Shown: positions 1 to 8,574, counted from the first letter of the stretch. The stretch: 64,000 nt of DNA from Flavobacterium sp. J49 (GCF_011742145.1 NZ_JAAQQU010000105.1:1-64000), one strand, 5' to 3'. A program made the numbers and translations. The notes: generated by a model from the sequence alone, not told the origin.

Positions 1-1136
1 CAAGATACGTTGGTAGTGGTATTAGTAGAAGCCAAAGCTGTTGCCGGTTGCGTGATGGTTACACTTACATTGGAAGTACATCCGTTAGCATCGGTTACCA
101 CTGCGGTATAAGTACCTGCTGCAAAATTGTTAGCGGTAAAGGTAGTGCCGCCATTAGACCATAAAATAGTATAAGGCGAAGTTCCACCGGTAGCCATTAC
201 TGTTACACTTCCGTTGGTTCCTGCATAACAAGATACGTTGGTAGTAGTATTAGAAGAAGCCAAAGCTGTTGCCGGTTGCGTGATGGTTACACTTACGTTG
301 GAAGTACATCCATTAGCATCGGTGATAACGGCGGTATAAGTACCAGCTGCAAAATTGTTAGCGGTAAAGGTTGTGCCACCATTAGACCATAAAATAGTAT
401 ATGGAGAAGTTCCACCTGTAGCCGTTACTGTTACACTTCCATTGTTTCCTGCAAAACAAGAAACGTTGGTAGTTGTGTTAGTAGAAGCCAAAGCCGTTGC
501 CGGTTGCGTGATGGTTACACTTACGTTTGAAGTACATCCGTTAGCATCGGTGATAACCGCTGTATAAGTACCAGCTGCTAAATTGTTAGCAGTAAATGTA
601 GTGCCACCATTAGACCATAAAATAGTATATGGAGAAGTTCCACCTGTAGCCGTTACTGTTACACTTCCATTGTTTCCTGCAAAACAAGATACATTGGTAG
701 TAGTATTAGTAGAAGCCAAAGCTGTTGTCGGTTGCGTGATGGTTACACTTACGTTTGAAGTACATCCATTAGCATCGGTGATAACCGCTGTATAAGTACC
801 AGCTGCAAAATTGTTAGCGGTAAAGGTTGTGCCACCATTAGACCATAAAATGGTATAAGGAGCCGTTCCACCGGTAGCGGTTACTGTTACACTTCCGTTG
901 GTTCCTGCAAAACAAGAGATATTGGTTTGTGTAGTAGTAGCTATTAAAGCTGGAATATTTACAATACTCACTGTTCCGACAACCTGACATCCATTAGCAT
1001 CAGTTACAGTGTAAGTGTAAGTACCGGTTACTAAATTAGAGTTTGTGAAAGCAGCACTTCCATTCGACCATAAAATAATATAAGGGGAAGTACCTCCGGT
1101 GGCCGTTACTATTGCTTGAGCATTATCTCCTTCACA
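1..1136 (-). repeat. Tandem 228-bp coding repeats of the SprB-like gene
   Basis: The same landmark (CAAG at the conserved Cys codon) recurs at 1, 229, 457, 685 and 913, an exact 228-bp period. The next copies are spaced 222 and 225 bp and are more diverged. Long stretches are identical between neighbouring units, including synonymous positions, which implies recent duplication or gene conversion. Confidence 0.9.
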
Positions 1137-2465
1137 AGTGGCCGGAGTAACAACATATGTACTTGCTAAAACCGGTACTGAAAGAATAATCACAGAACCA
1201 TTTGTAATACAACCGTTTGCATCCGTTAGAACATAAGTATACGTTCCGCCGGTTAAAGCATCAATTGACAGGGCTGTACTTCCATTAGACCATAAAATAG
1301 TATATGGAGCAGTTCCTCCTATTGGCGTTACTGCTATACTTCCATTATCTCCGGTACAACAAGTGGCGTTGACCGGAACATTGGTACTTGACAGTAACAA
1401 AGGTTGTGTCACAATTGCCGTTACATCAACAGTACAGCCATGCGCTCCAATTATAACCGCCGTATAAGTACCTGCTGTTAAGTTGTCAATGCTAAAACTG
1501 GTACTTCCGTTAGACCATAGAATAGTATGGGGCAAAGTTCCTCCCGTAGTGGTGACTGATATACTACCATTACTTTGTCCAAAACATATAACATTGGTAA
1601 TAGTCGTAGTTGGAATAATTGGATTAGGCAACGAAATGGTAAAGGTATTGGAGCCGACTGAAGTAGCACCATTAGCATCAGTGACCACCACTGAATAAGT
1701 TCCCGGAGCCAAACCACTAAAAGTAACTGTTTGAAGTGGACTTACAATGAAAGTGCCATTAGACAAGGTAAAAGTATAAGGTGCAGTTCCATCAGTAACA
1801 TTTACGCTAACTTGTGCAGTTGTTGAGTTACTACAAAGCGTTGTTAAAATCAATGTTAGAGGCGGTAATTGTACGGCATCACAAATTAAATAACCATTAT
1901 CTACCGTACCTTCATGAAAATTGAGGTTGATTGCCGCTGCTGCTGCGTTAAATTCCGAATAAGAATATCCGGTAACATCCCCGCCAATAGCAGCATTGGC
2001 TAAAATTAAAAATTCCCCAACGGTCATACCCGCAAAAGTTCCACCGGCAATTTCCAAGCTTGCTAAAGATTGTGAATTCGATGAAAAATCGGCATCATAA
2101 GCATCAAATCCTATGGATAGTGTTAATGCAACTAATTGACCGGCCAAAATATTTTTATAAGTATTACCCGGGTCAACTAAAGCACCAGTATCTAAAGCTC
2201 TAGCGGTAGTGCCAGACGGCAAAAAATTTTTAACTGCCAAAGAGGAAGTCAAAGTAATAGAATTGGTTTCATTCCCAATTCGGATACCATCTAAAAAGGC
2301 TGCGTCGAAATTAGCATCTCGATAACAGCCTGCATTGCCACCATGGCATTGGGTTCCCCATCCGCCCTGTGAAAAGGTTTTGAAGCCTGAACAATCTTGA
2401 GCTGAAATTTGAAAAACCCCAAAAAACATACTTACGAATAAGTAGTAAATTAATTTTCTTTTCAT
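1..2465 (-). CDS. SprB-repeat cell-surface adhesin, N-terminal part (open at window edge)
   Basis: The minus-strand frame is open from an ATG at 2465 to the window's left edge, so the C-terminus is missing. It starts with a signal peptide (MKRKLIYYLFVSMFFG, cleavage near ISAQ). A unique domain of about 200 residues follows. Then come about eight complete and one partial repeats of the type C-F-x-G-x-N-G-S-V-T-V-T-x-T-G-G-T-x-P-Y, ending A-G-T-Y-x-A-V-I-T-D-A-N-G-C. This is the SprB repeat pattern of Bacteroidetes gliding and adhesion proteins exported by the type IX system. The five repeats nearest the left edge are 76 residues each and nearly identical; those closer to the N-terminus are more diverged. 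Expected role: a large secreted or surface-anchored adhesin. Substrate and sorting signal cannot be seen. Confidence 0.85.
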   Translation of the reverse strand, partial: MKRKLIYYLFVSMFFGVFQISAQDCSGFKTFSQGGWGTQCHGGNAGCYRDANFDAAFLDGIRIGNETNSITLTSSLAVKNFLPSGTTARALDTGALVDPGNTYKNILAGQLVALTLSIGFDAYDADFSSNSQSLASLEIAGGTFAGMTVGEFLILANAAIGGDVTGYSYSEFNAAAAAINLNFHEGTVDNGYLICDAVQLPPLTLILTTLCSNSTTAQVSVNVTDGTAPYTFTLSNGTFIVSPLQTVTFSGLAPGTYSVVVTDANGATSVGSNTFTISLPNPIIPTTTITNVICFGQSNGSISVTTTGGTLPHTILWSNGSTSFSIDNLTAGTYTAVIIGAHGCTVDVTAIVTQPLLLSSTNVPVNATCCTGDNGSIAVTPIGGTAPYTILWSNGSTALSIDALTGGTYTYVLTDANGCITNGSVIILSVPVLASTYVVTPATCEGDNAQAIVTATGGTSPYIILWSNGSAAFTNSNLVTGTYTYTVTDANGCQVVGTVSIVNIPALIATTTQTNISCFAGTNGSVTVTATGGTAPYTILWSNGGTTFTANNFAAGTYTAVITDANGCTSNVSVTITQPTTALASTNTTTNVSCFAGNNGSVTVTATGGTSPYTILWSNGGTTFTANNLAAGTYTAVITDANGCTSNVSVTITQPATALASTNTTTNVSCFAGNNGSVTVTATGGTSPYTILWSNGGTTFTANNFAAGTYTAVITDANGCTSNVSVTITQPATALASSNTTTNVSCYAGTNGSVTVMATGGTSPYTILWSNGGTTFTANNFAAGTYTAVVTDANGCTSNVSVTITQPATALASTNTTTNVS

Positions 2466-2487
2466 AATTAATGATTTAGAATTACAC

Positions 2488-2510
2488 AAAATACCGACTA
2501 TCGGTATTTT
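2488..2510. promoter_or_regulatory. Perfect 10-bp inverted repeat in the leader of the SprB-like gene
   Basis: AAAATACCGA at 2488-2497 and its exact complement at 2501-2510 are separated by three bases. It lies 22 bp upstream of the adhesin start codon, so it would form a tight hairpin in the 5' leader or serve as a dyad operator. No T-tract typical of a terminator follows on either strand beyond the arm itself. The rest of 2466-2740 shows no gene. Confidence 0.55.
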
Positions 2511-2740
2511 AATTTGCAAGCTCTTTTTTAAAGGAAAAAGGACATATTATCGTTTAAATACATCATAAATCTGTTAATCAACATGTTTTTGAAAAACCCG
2601 TAATTAGGCTTCTAAGCAACAAGGCTTTAAGAGGATTACTTGACAAAATTATAGGGATAGCCTTTTAGAATTAATTTATTATGTTTTATAATTCACACCC
2701 TCAAAATATTGATTGTCAATTGTTTATATCGTTATAAATC

Positions 2741-2776
2741 TGTGAATTATGCAATTTAAATTTCTTATTGTGTAAT
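2741..2776 (+). promoter_or_regulatory. Stress-type promoter motif, site a
   Basis: TGTGAATTAT at 2741 is followed by TGTAAT at 2771, exactly 30 bp start to start, and 57 bp before the start of the 2833 gene. The second element is preceded by TTG, as in other sites of this set. It is the weakest of the seven sites in its second element (T instead of final C). Confidence 0.55.
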
Positions 2777-2832
2777 AAACTTCACCGTAAAATGATTCAT
2801 ATTTGTATGGAATTATTAAACAATCCTAAACC

Positions 2833-3027
2833 ATGAATCTCAAACGAATTTTCGGAGCCATACTTACCTTACTTGGAATTGCCAGTCTCATCTATGCCGC
2901 TCAAGTTTTTTTAACTGCAACAGAAAGCACCAGAGATATTAAAACACTGGCTATATATGGTGTCTTGGGCTTAATTTTCTTTGTGTCCGGAATCAGTTTG
3001 GTGAAAACTACTAAAGACGAGTCATAA
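2833..3027 (+). CDS. Small two-helix membrane protein
   Basis: The gene encodes 64 residues with two predicted membrane helices (about residues 5-27 and 38-58) joined by a short polar loop containing TESTRD, and a charged C-terminal tail (KTTKDES). I do not recognise a named family with certainty. It has its own copy of the 30-bp-phased TGTGAAT/TRTAAC signal upstream and opens the stress island, so a stress-induced inner-membrane protein is a reasonable inference. Its start is the only ATG in a suitable position. Confidence 0.7.
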   Translation: MNLKRIFGAILTLLGIASLIYAAQVFLTATESTRDIKTLAIYGVLGLIFFVSGISLVKTTKDES

Positions 3028-3198
3028 CAAAATGGCATGATGTGGGTGAAAGAAAAATCAATTCTTAATCCTGAAAACAATCATTTATTGAATTACTTGC
3101 AAGTAACCGGTATAAAGTGACTACCTTTAACAGAATTATTTCATGACTAACCATTTTTGTGAAATTATTATTTAACCAATACTTATCTAAACAAAATC

Positions 3199-3540
3199 AT
3201 GGACATCATTGAACTCGAAAAAGCAAAATCACATATAATTGTTGAAATCATTCAATACATACCCAATGCTGTGGTAAGCAAAACCATCATTAGGAAAACT
3301 ACCGGAAACATTACCGCTTCTTCTTTTGATGCCGGTGAAGAACTACAGGAAAAGACATCACCTTACGATAATTACATTCAAATTATTCACGGTGCAGCTG
3401 AAATTACCATCAAAGACCTAAAACACAAACTTACTTTGGGTGAAGGAATCATTATACCGGCGCATGCCCGACATAGTTTTAATGCCAATGAACAATTTAA
3501 AATGATCTCTACCATTATTAAAAGTGGTTATGAAGATTAG
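3199..3540 (+). CDS. Small cupin-domain protein
   Basis: The 113-residue protein forms a single cupin barrel. The first motif region reads Q-I-I-H-G-A-A-E-I-T-I and the second G-E-G-I-I-I-P-A-H-A-R-H-S-F. The His residues of IPAHARHSF are the usual metal ligands, but the first cupin motif is weak (no clear HxH), so metal binding is uncertain. Such small cupins often act as sugar or metabolite binding proteins or isomerases. It stands alone between the small membrane protein and the AraC-type genes, with no TGTGAAT signal that I can find. Confidence 0.75.
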   Translation: MDIIELEKAKSHIIVEIIQYIPNAVVSKTIIRKTTGNITASSFDAGEELQEKTSPYDNYIQIIHGAAEITIKDLKHKLTLGEGIIIPAHARHSFNANEQFKMISTIIKSGYED

Positions 3541-3628
3541 AAAATAAGTTTTATTTAAAGCGTAAAGCTTCATTTTATCAAAACATAACCTTTTTAATCA
3601 GTACAACAAAGTACTTAAAAAATGACAC

Positions 3629-4195
3629 TTGAAAATGAAGCTATACATTAAATATATGGTCAGTTTGCGTTGCAAGTTGCTAGTCAAAGCAGAGTTGAAA
3701 AATTTAGGACTACACTATACAACTGTTGAGCTTGGTATTGTTGAAATCATGGAGAATATCACGGCTGAGAAACGCGAAAAATTAAAAACAGCACTTTTGG
3801 CTTCCGGACTCGAACTGATGGATGATAAGAAAGCCATGCTCATTGAAAAAATAAAAATTGTCATTACCGAAATGATTCATTACAACGATGAATTACCCAA
3901 AGTAAACTACTCCGATTACATCAGTAAAATAATGGGATACGATTACACTTATTTGGCGAATATCTTCTCCGAAGTAAAAGGAATCACCATAGAACACTAT
4001 ATCATTGCACACAAAATCGAAAAGGTAAAAGAACTGCTGCTCTACGACGAACTCAATCTTACCGAGATATCCTATCGCATGAACTACAGCAGTGTTTCCC
4101 ACTTATCTACTCAATTTAAAAAGGTAACAGGACTGACCCCTACCTTCTTTAAAAATCTTCAAGAAAAAAAGCGCAATACACTCGATAATCTGTGA
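3629..4195 (+). CDS. AraC-type regulator with degenerate HMA-like N-terminus (copy 1)
   Basis: The protein has 188 residues. Residues about 3-45 resemble a heavy-metal-associated (HMA) fold, with MVSLRC at the place of the MxCxxC metal loop, so the first Cys is Ser. The C-terminal ~100 residues are an AraC/XylS helix-turn-helix (ITEMIHYN...YLANIFSEVKGITIEHYI, then LTEISYRMNYSSVSHLSTQFKKVTG). The start is probably TTG at 3629 (ATG at 3635 is the alternative), because the paralogue just downstream also begins with TTG at the equivalent place and the conserved K-L-Y-I-K-Y-M-V-S follows. Expected role: transcription regulator. The signal it senses is not visible. Confidence 0.8.
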   Translation: MKMKLYIKYMVSLRCKLLVKAELKNLGLHYTTVELGIVEIMENITAEKREKLKTALLASGLELMDDKKAMLIEKIKIVITEMIHYNDELPKVNYSDYISKIMGYDYTYLANIFSEVKGITIEHYIIAHKIEKVKELLLYDELNLTEISYRMNYSSVSHLSTQFKKVTGLTPTFFKNLQEKKRNTLDNL

Positions 4196-4226
4196 ATTAT
4201 ATCATTTAATTCCATTATTGTATAAC
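4191..4226 (+). promoter_or_regulatory. Stress-type promoter motif, site b
   Basis: TGTGAATTAT at 4191 is followed by TATAAC at 4221 (30 bp), 52 bp before the TTG start at 4278. The first element overlaps the TGA stop codon of the preceding AraC gene. The site therefore separates the second AraC gene, the hybrid kinase and the response regulator into their own transcription unit. Confidence 0.7.
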
Positions 4227-4277
4227 TGAGATTTGTTTTAATAACAAACCTTTGCTTAACTGTATAAACCACTTATT

Positions 4278-4850
4278 TTGAAACTCTATATTAAATACAT
4301 GGTCAGCAATCGTTGCAAAATGATGGTGAAAGAGGAACTGAAAAAATTAGGGCTGCATTTTATCATCGTTGATTTGGGCGTGGTTGACATCATGGAAAAT
4401 ATCTCTGCAACACAAAGAGAGTTACTGAAAGTCAATTTATTAGAATCAGGATTGGAACTAATGGACGACAAAAGAGCCATCTTGATTGAAAAAGTAAAAA
4501 ATGTCATTATCGAAATGATTCATTATGCCGAAGAACCTATCAAAGTGACCTTTTCAGAATATTTAAGTGAAAAGCTAAACCAAAACTACACCTATCTTGC
4601 CAATCTTTTTTCGGAAGTTCAAGGCATAACCATTGAACAATTCATGATTTTGCACAAAGTGGAACGCATCAAAGAGCTTATCATCTACGACGAACTCAAC
4701 ATTACCGAAATCGCCTGGAAAATGAATTACAGCAGTGTTGCTCATTTATCAACCCAATTCAAAAAAGTCACCGGCTTATCGCCTTCGCACTTCAAATTAC
4801 TAAAAGACAAAAGACGAAATCCAATTGAAGAATTGGGCGTTTACTCTTAA
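4278..4850 (+). CDS. AraC-type regulator with degenerate HMA-like N-terminus (copy 2)
   Basis: This 190-residue paralogue of the preceding gene has the same layout: an HMA-like N-terminus with MVSNRC (again Ser for the first Cys) and a C-terminal AraC HTH (LTEIAWKMNYSSVAHLSTQF type; here ITEIAWKMNYSSVAHLSTQF). A TTG start at 4278 is needed to keep the conserved N-terminus. The first internal ATG would remove the first beta strand. The gene ends 11 bp before the hybrid histidine kinase, so it is probably cotranscribed with the kinase and response regulator from site b. It could be a DNA-binding output of that signalling pathway. Confidence 0.8.
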   Translation: MKLYIKYMVSNRCKMMVKEELKKLGLHFIIVDLGVVDIMENISATQRELLKVNLLESGLELMDDKRAILIEKVKNVIIEMIHYAEEPIKVTFSEYLSEKLNQNYTYLANLFSEVQGITIEQFMILHKVERIKELIIYDELNITEIAWKMNYSSVAHLSTQFKKVTGLSPSHFKLLKDKRRNPIEELGVYS

Positions 4851-4861
4851 ACTAAAAATCT

Positions 4862-7585
4862 ATGAGCCAAACCCAAACATCAGAAGACCAAAAAAACAAA
4901 TCCCAAGATCTGTTTTTCGACATGTTTGAAAACAGCGCTATCGGAATGATTTTTATAGATACTAAAACAGCACAGTTTAAGTATGTCAATAAATCATTCC
5001 TAAAATGTTTTGGTTTTACTAAAGAGGAAATTATCGGCAAAACAGCAACAGAATTAGGCATTGTAAACCCGGAGTTTCAGGAAAAATTGGCATTAGAATT
5101 CAAAAATAACGAAACCATCAATACCATAGAAATCATCCTCAAGAACAAAAAAGGCGTTCCGTTTTGGTTCTTAGTTTCCATACAGGCTATGAAGTATATG
5201 GGAAATGACTGTTCACTGATTTCATTCATCGATATTACCCAACAAAAGAAAACTACTGCCCAATTGGTTATAGCCAACAAAGAACTGGCATTTCAGAACA
5301 AAGAAAAAGAAAAACGTGCGGCCGAACTGGTTATTGCCAATATAGAACTCGAACACCAAAACAGCGAAAAAGAAAAACGTGCCGATGAATTGTTGGTTGC
5401 CAACAAAGAGCTGGAATACCAAAACAAAATCAAAGAAAAACGCGCCGATGAATTGGTCATCGCCAATAAAGAACTTGAGTTTCAAACCGGAGAAAAACAA
5501 AATCGCGCCAATGAATTGGTCATCGCCGATAAAGAATTGAACTTTCAAAACGAAGAAAAAGAAAAACGCGTCTCTGAAAACAAAGAACTCGAAGCCTATA
5601 ATTACTCGCTGAAAGCCGCTTCTCAATATTCGTTAAGCCTAATAGAAGCCAGCCGAGATCCGTTATTTACCATTAGCCCTAAAGGCAAAATTACAGATAC
5701 CAATCAAGCATCGGTTAGGGTAACCGGCGTTTCCAAAGAGAAACTGATAGGCTCCGATTTCTTCAATTATTTTACCGAACCCCAACAGGCCAAAAAAATT
5801 TACGAGGAAGTCTTTGAAAAAGGATTCGTCATCGACTATCCATTGGTGATTACTGATGGTGAATTGGTTCCTGTCTTATTTAATGGCTCAGTTTATAAAG
5901 ACCAAAACGGCAATGTGATTGGTGCAGTGGTTGTAGCTCGTGACATTACCGAACAAAAAAGAGCGGAACAGGAATTAATTGAGGCCAAAACATTTGCTGA
6001 ATTGGCCTCTTCTATTGCCGAAAAAACCAAAATTATGGCCGAAAAGGCGACCAAAGAAGCCAATGAAGCCGTAAAATCAAAACAACAATTTCTGTCAAAC
6101 ATGAGTCACGAAATACGAACACCGATGAACGCCATTATCGGATTCACCAAAGTCGTCCTCAAAACCGAATTGACCGCCAAACAAAAAGAATACTTAATGG
6201 CCATTAAAATGAGTGGCGATGCGCTGATTGTATTAATCAATGACATACTCGATTTGGCCAAAGTGGATGCCGGAAAAATGACTTTTGAAAAAACACCTTT
6301 CAAACTGAAATTGTCTATCAAAGCCATGCTGCATTTGTTTGAAACCAAAATTCAAGAGAAAAATTTAAAATTAATAACCCATTATGACGCCTCGATTCCC
6401 GATGTTTTAGTAGGCGATCCGGTGCGTTTGCATCAAATCATTCTAAACCTGGTGAGCAATGCGGTCAAGTTCACCAATGTTGGCCAAATTACCGTTAGCG
6501 TAAAATTGGTTTCCGAAACGGATGACGATGTTGCCCTACAATTTTCGGTAACCGATACCGGCATCGGAATAAATGACACCAAAACCGAAACCATCTTTGA
6601 AAATTTCCAACAAGCTACCAGCGGAACTTCCCGAATTTTTGGCGGAACCGGTTTAGGCTTGGCCATCGTAAAACAATTGGTCGAAGCCCAAAACGGAACT
6701 ATAAATGTGGAAAGTACTCTTGGAGAAGGCTCCACTTTTAGCTTTATCCTTTACTTTGACAAAACCGATGCGGAAGCGGTTTTAGACCCTGAAATTACCG
6801 AAATAGACACCGATATTAAAGACACCAAAATCTTAGTCGTGGAAGACATGGAACTCAACCAACTGTTGATGAAAACGGTATTGGATGACTTTGGTTTTGA
6901 ATGTGAAATTGCCGGCAATGGAAAAATTGCCATTGACAAGCTCGAGAAAAACACTTACGATATTATTTTGATGGATTTGCAAATGCCTGAAATGAATGGT
7001 TTTGAAGCCACAGAATACATCCGGAAAACCTTGAAATTAAGCTTGCCGATTATTGCCCTAACCGCTGATGTCACGACAGTTGATGTGGCCAAATGCAAAG
7101 CCGTCGGCATGAATGATTATATTTCAAAACCTGTAGACGAACGCTTGTTATACAGCAAATTAATTAGTTTTATCAAAAAACCGGTCGCTATCATTGAAAA
7201 CAAAAGCATCGGTAACAAACATACACAGACCATCAAGTACGTGGATTTGAGTTATTTGACCAAACTAACCAAAGCCAATCCGATACTGATGGGTGAAATG
7301 ATCAATGCTTACATCAAGCAAACTCCTCCATTGGTCGATTTAATGAAACAGAGTTTTAAAGACAAAGACTGGAGTTTGTTAAAAGCAACAGCCCACAAAA
7401 TGATGCCGTCATTTGCCATCATGGGAATTCATCCGGAATTTACGGAATTGGCCCAAAAAGTTCAGGAATATGCCGAGAAATTAGAACGTTCTATTGAACT
7501 GAATGATTTAGTTGAACAATTAGAAAAAGTTTGCAATGAATCACTTATCGAATTAAAACAGGAACTACTCCACCTAAAACTATAA
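4862..7585 (+). CDS. Hybrid sensor histidine kinase (PAS-coil-PAS-HisKA-HATPase-REC-Hpt)
   Basis: The 907-residue protein has no membrane segment and so is probably cytosolic. Order of parts: PAS domain (about 14-130), five 21-residue coiled-coil repeats (133-237), second PAS (about 250-375), HisKA with MSHEIRTPMNAI (phospho-acceptor His416), HATPase with DTGIGI and GGTGLGLAIVK, receiver with the acceptor Asp705 in ILMDLQMPEMNG, and a C-terminal Hpt domain with His845 in ATAHKMMPSF. It therefore carries a complete internal phosphorelay able to pass phosphate from His416 via Asp705 to His845 and on to another receiver. The single-domain response regulator 3 bp downstream is the obvious candidate partner. 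Confidence 0.92.
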   Translation: MSQTQTSEDQKNKSQDLFFDMFENSAIGMIFIDTKTAQFKYVNKSFLKCFGFTKEEIIGKTATELGIVNPEFQEKLALEFKNNETINTIEIILKNKKGVPFWFLVSIQAMKYMGNDCSLISFIDITQQKKTTAQLVIANKELAFQNKEKEKRAAELVIANIELEHQNSEKEKRADELLVANKELEYQNKIKEKRADELVIANKELEFQTGEKQNRANELVIADKELNFQNEEKEKRVSENKELEAYNYSLKAASQYSLSLIEASRDPLFTISPKGKITDTNQASVRVTGVSKEKLIGSDFFNYFTEPQQAKKIYEEVFEKGFVIDYPLVITDGELVPVLFNGSVYKDQNGNVIGAVVVARDITEQKRAEQELIEAKTFAELASSIAEKTKIMAEKATKEANEAVKSKQQFLSNMSHEIRTPMNAIIGFTKVVLKTELTAKQKEYLMAIKMSGDALIVLINDILDLAKVDAGKMTFEKTPFKLKLSIKAMLHLFETKIQEKNLKLITHYDASIPDVLVGDPVRLHQIILNLVSNAVKFTNVGQITVSVKLVSETDDDVALQFSVTDTGIGINDTKTETIFENFQQATSGTSRIFGGTGLGLAIVKQLVEAQNGTINVESTLGEGSTFSFILYFDKTDAEAVLDPEITEIDTDIKDTKILVVEDMELNQLLMKTVLDDFGFECEIAGNGKIAIDKLEKNTYDIILMDLQMPEMNGFEATEYIRKTLKLSLPIIALTADVTTVDVAKCKAVGMNDYISKPVDERLLYSKLISFIKKPVAIIENKSIGNKHTQTIKYVDLSYLTKLTKANPILMGEMINAYIKQTPPLVDLMKQSFKDKDWSLLKATAHKMMPSFAIMGIHPEFTELAQKVQEYAEKLERSIELNDLVEQLEKVCNESLIELKQELLHLKL
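5258..5572 (+). repeat. Five 63-bp coding repeats (21-residue coiled-coil units) in the hybrid kinase
   Basis: Five units of exactly 63 bp encode variants of x-E-L-V-I-A-N-K-E-L-E-F-Q-N-x-E-K-E-K-R-A (residues 133-237). Each is three heptads, so the units keep coiled-coil register. They form the linker between the two PAS domains. Confidence 0.9.
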
Positions 7586-7588
7586 ATT

Positions 7589-8023
7589 ATGAAAATTGAG
7601 TCTAAAATAAAACTTTTCCTGGTTGATGATGATGCCGTTTTTTTAAAATCATTGGAAATCCAATTTATGGAGCAAGGTGATTTTGAGATAGAAACTTATG
7701 CTACAGGGGAATTGTGCCTCCAAAACTTAAACAAAAAACCGGATATTGTCGTCCTTGACTATCACCTTGACGGCGTGGTTAAAAATGCCATCAACGGTCT
7801 GCAAACTTTAGATAAAATCAAAAATACCAATGGTGGCATTCCGGTAATAATGTTGTCCAGCCAAGACCGTATTGAAATTGCAGTAACTTGCATGCACCAC
7901 AAAGCGTTTGACTATGTGGTAAAAAGCGAAACGGCATTTGTTCGTTTGCAAAAAGTAATCTCTACGATTTTCAAATACCAAAAAATGGAAAAAGAGCTGA
8001 GTTGGTATATGGACCGAATGTAA
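7589..8023 (+). CDS. Single-domain response regulator
   Basis: The 144-residue protein is a CheY-like receiver with nothing after it except a short helical tail (KYQKMEKELSWYMDRM). Visible receiver residues are the acidic cluster DDD (13-15), phospho-acceptor Asp57 in VVLDYHL, Ser in MLSSQD and Lys in VVKSE. It begins 3 bp after the hybrid kinase stop and is probably the terminal or shuttle receiver for that kinase's Hpt domain. With no DNA-binding domain it must act through protein contacts, possibly on the adjacent AraC-type regulator; that is inference. Confidence 0.88.
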   Translation: MKIESKIKLFLVDDDAVFLKSLEIQFMEQGDFEIETYATGELCLQNLNKKPDIVVLDYHLDGVVKNAINGLQTLDKIKNTNGGIPVIMLSSQDRIEIAVTCMHHKAFDYVVKSETAFVRLQKVISTIFKYQKMEKELSWYMDRM

Positions 8024-8044
8024 AGCATTACATCGCTTATAATG

Positions 8045-8080
8045 TGTGAATTATAAAAAAAATTCAGGCAATCTTATAAC
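8045..8080 (+). promoter_or_regulatory. Stress-type promoter motif, site c
   Basis: GTGTGAATTAT (TGTGAAT from 8045) is followed by TATAAC at 8075, 30 bp, and 86 bp before the ATG at 8166. The presence of this signal argues that the upstream in-frame extension beginning at 8046 is leader, not coding. Confidence 0.7.
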
Positions 8081-8165
8081 TGCCATTTTATTTATTCGTC
8101 TCAACTTTGTATCATCACTAAAGCTCATCATTGCAATAGTAGGTCTAATCAATACAAAGAAAGCC

Positions 8166-8552
8166 ATGGCAACTACAAGAAATAAAATCGGCATTTGGAT
8201 GGATCACTCCATCGCACATCTGATGGAATATTCAAACCATCCCTTCGAAGTTAAAACCATTGAATCTGACTTTACCCAACAGGAAAAAATCGACAGCTTA
8301 TTGAAAGGTGAAGCACATTTACACAGCAAAGAGCAACAGTTACAATCTAAGTATTACAAAAAACTGATGGCCGTAGTCAAAAAGTACAAAGAAGTCATTC
8401 TCTTTGGCCCAACTGATGCTAAGGAAGAACTCTTTAACGTCATTACTGCTGATAATCGCTTTCAAAATATCAAAATACAAGTCAAACAAACGGATAAAAT
8501 GACTGCTCAACAAAAACATAATTTTGTCAAGGAGTTCTTTTCCAACAAATAA
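8166..8552 (+). CDS. Small stress-associated protein, possible eRF1/Pelota domain-3-like fold
   Basis: The protein has 128 residues, taking the ATG at 8166. An in-frame extension to 8046 exists but overlaps the promoter motif. It begins NKIGIWMDHSIAHLMEYS and its C-terminal half reads VILFGPTDAKEELFN, then IKIQVKQTDKMTAQQKHNF. This resembles the small archaeal-release-factor-like or host-attachment-like proteins that share the eRF1 domain-3 topology, but I cannot confirm that. A shorter paralogue lies at 18770 with the same signatures (GIYMEQSSARLIEF, LLFGKSTTTDQLF, NEQNNFV). It is probably cotranscribed with the DUF892-like gene that follows. Confidence 0.65.
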   Translation: MATTRNKIGIWMDHSIAHLMEYSNHPFEVKTIESDFTQQEKIDSLLKGEAHLHSKEQQLQSKYYKKLMAVVKKYKEVILFGPTDAKEELFNVITADNRFQNIKIQVKQTDKMTAQQKHNFVKEFFSNK

Positions 8553-8574
8553 TTGACCCCTAAAAGAAAAGAAG

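Noticed and set aside
1-1136. Possible CRISPR array or intergenic tandem repeat
   Set aside because: The 228-bp units are in frame with an open minus-strand gene and encode SprB repeats; no short repeat/unique spacer pattern exists. The short frames on the plus strand here are shadows.
3037-3120. 27-codon frame between the small membrane protein and the cupin gene
   Set aside because: Too short, with no convincing start context or composition; cannot be distinguished from chance.
8046-8165. In-frame N-terminal extension of the 8166 gene
   Set aside because: It would overlap the TGTGAAT/TATAAC signal, and similarity to the paralogue at 18770 begins at the ATG at 8166.
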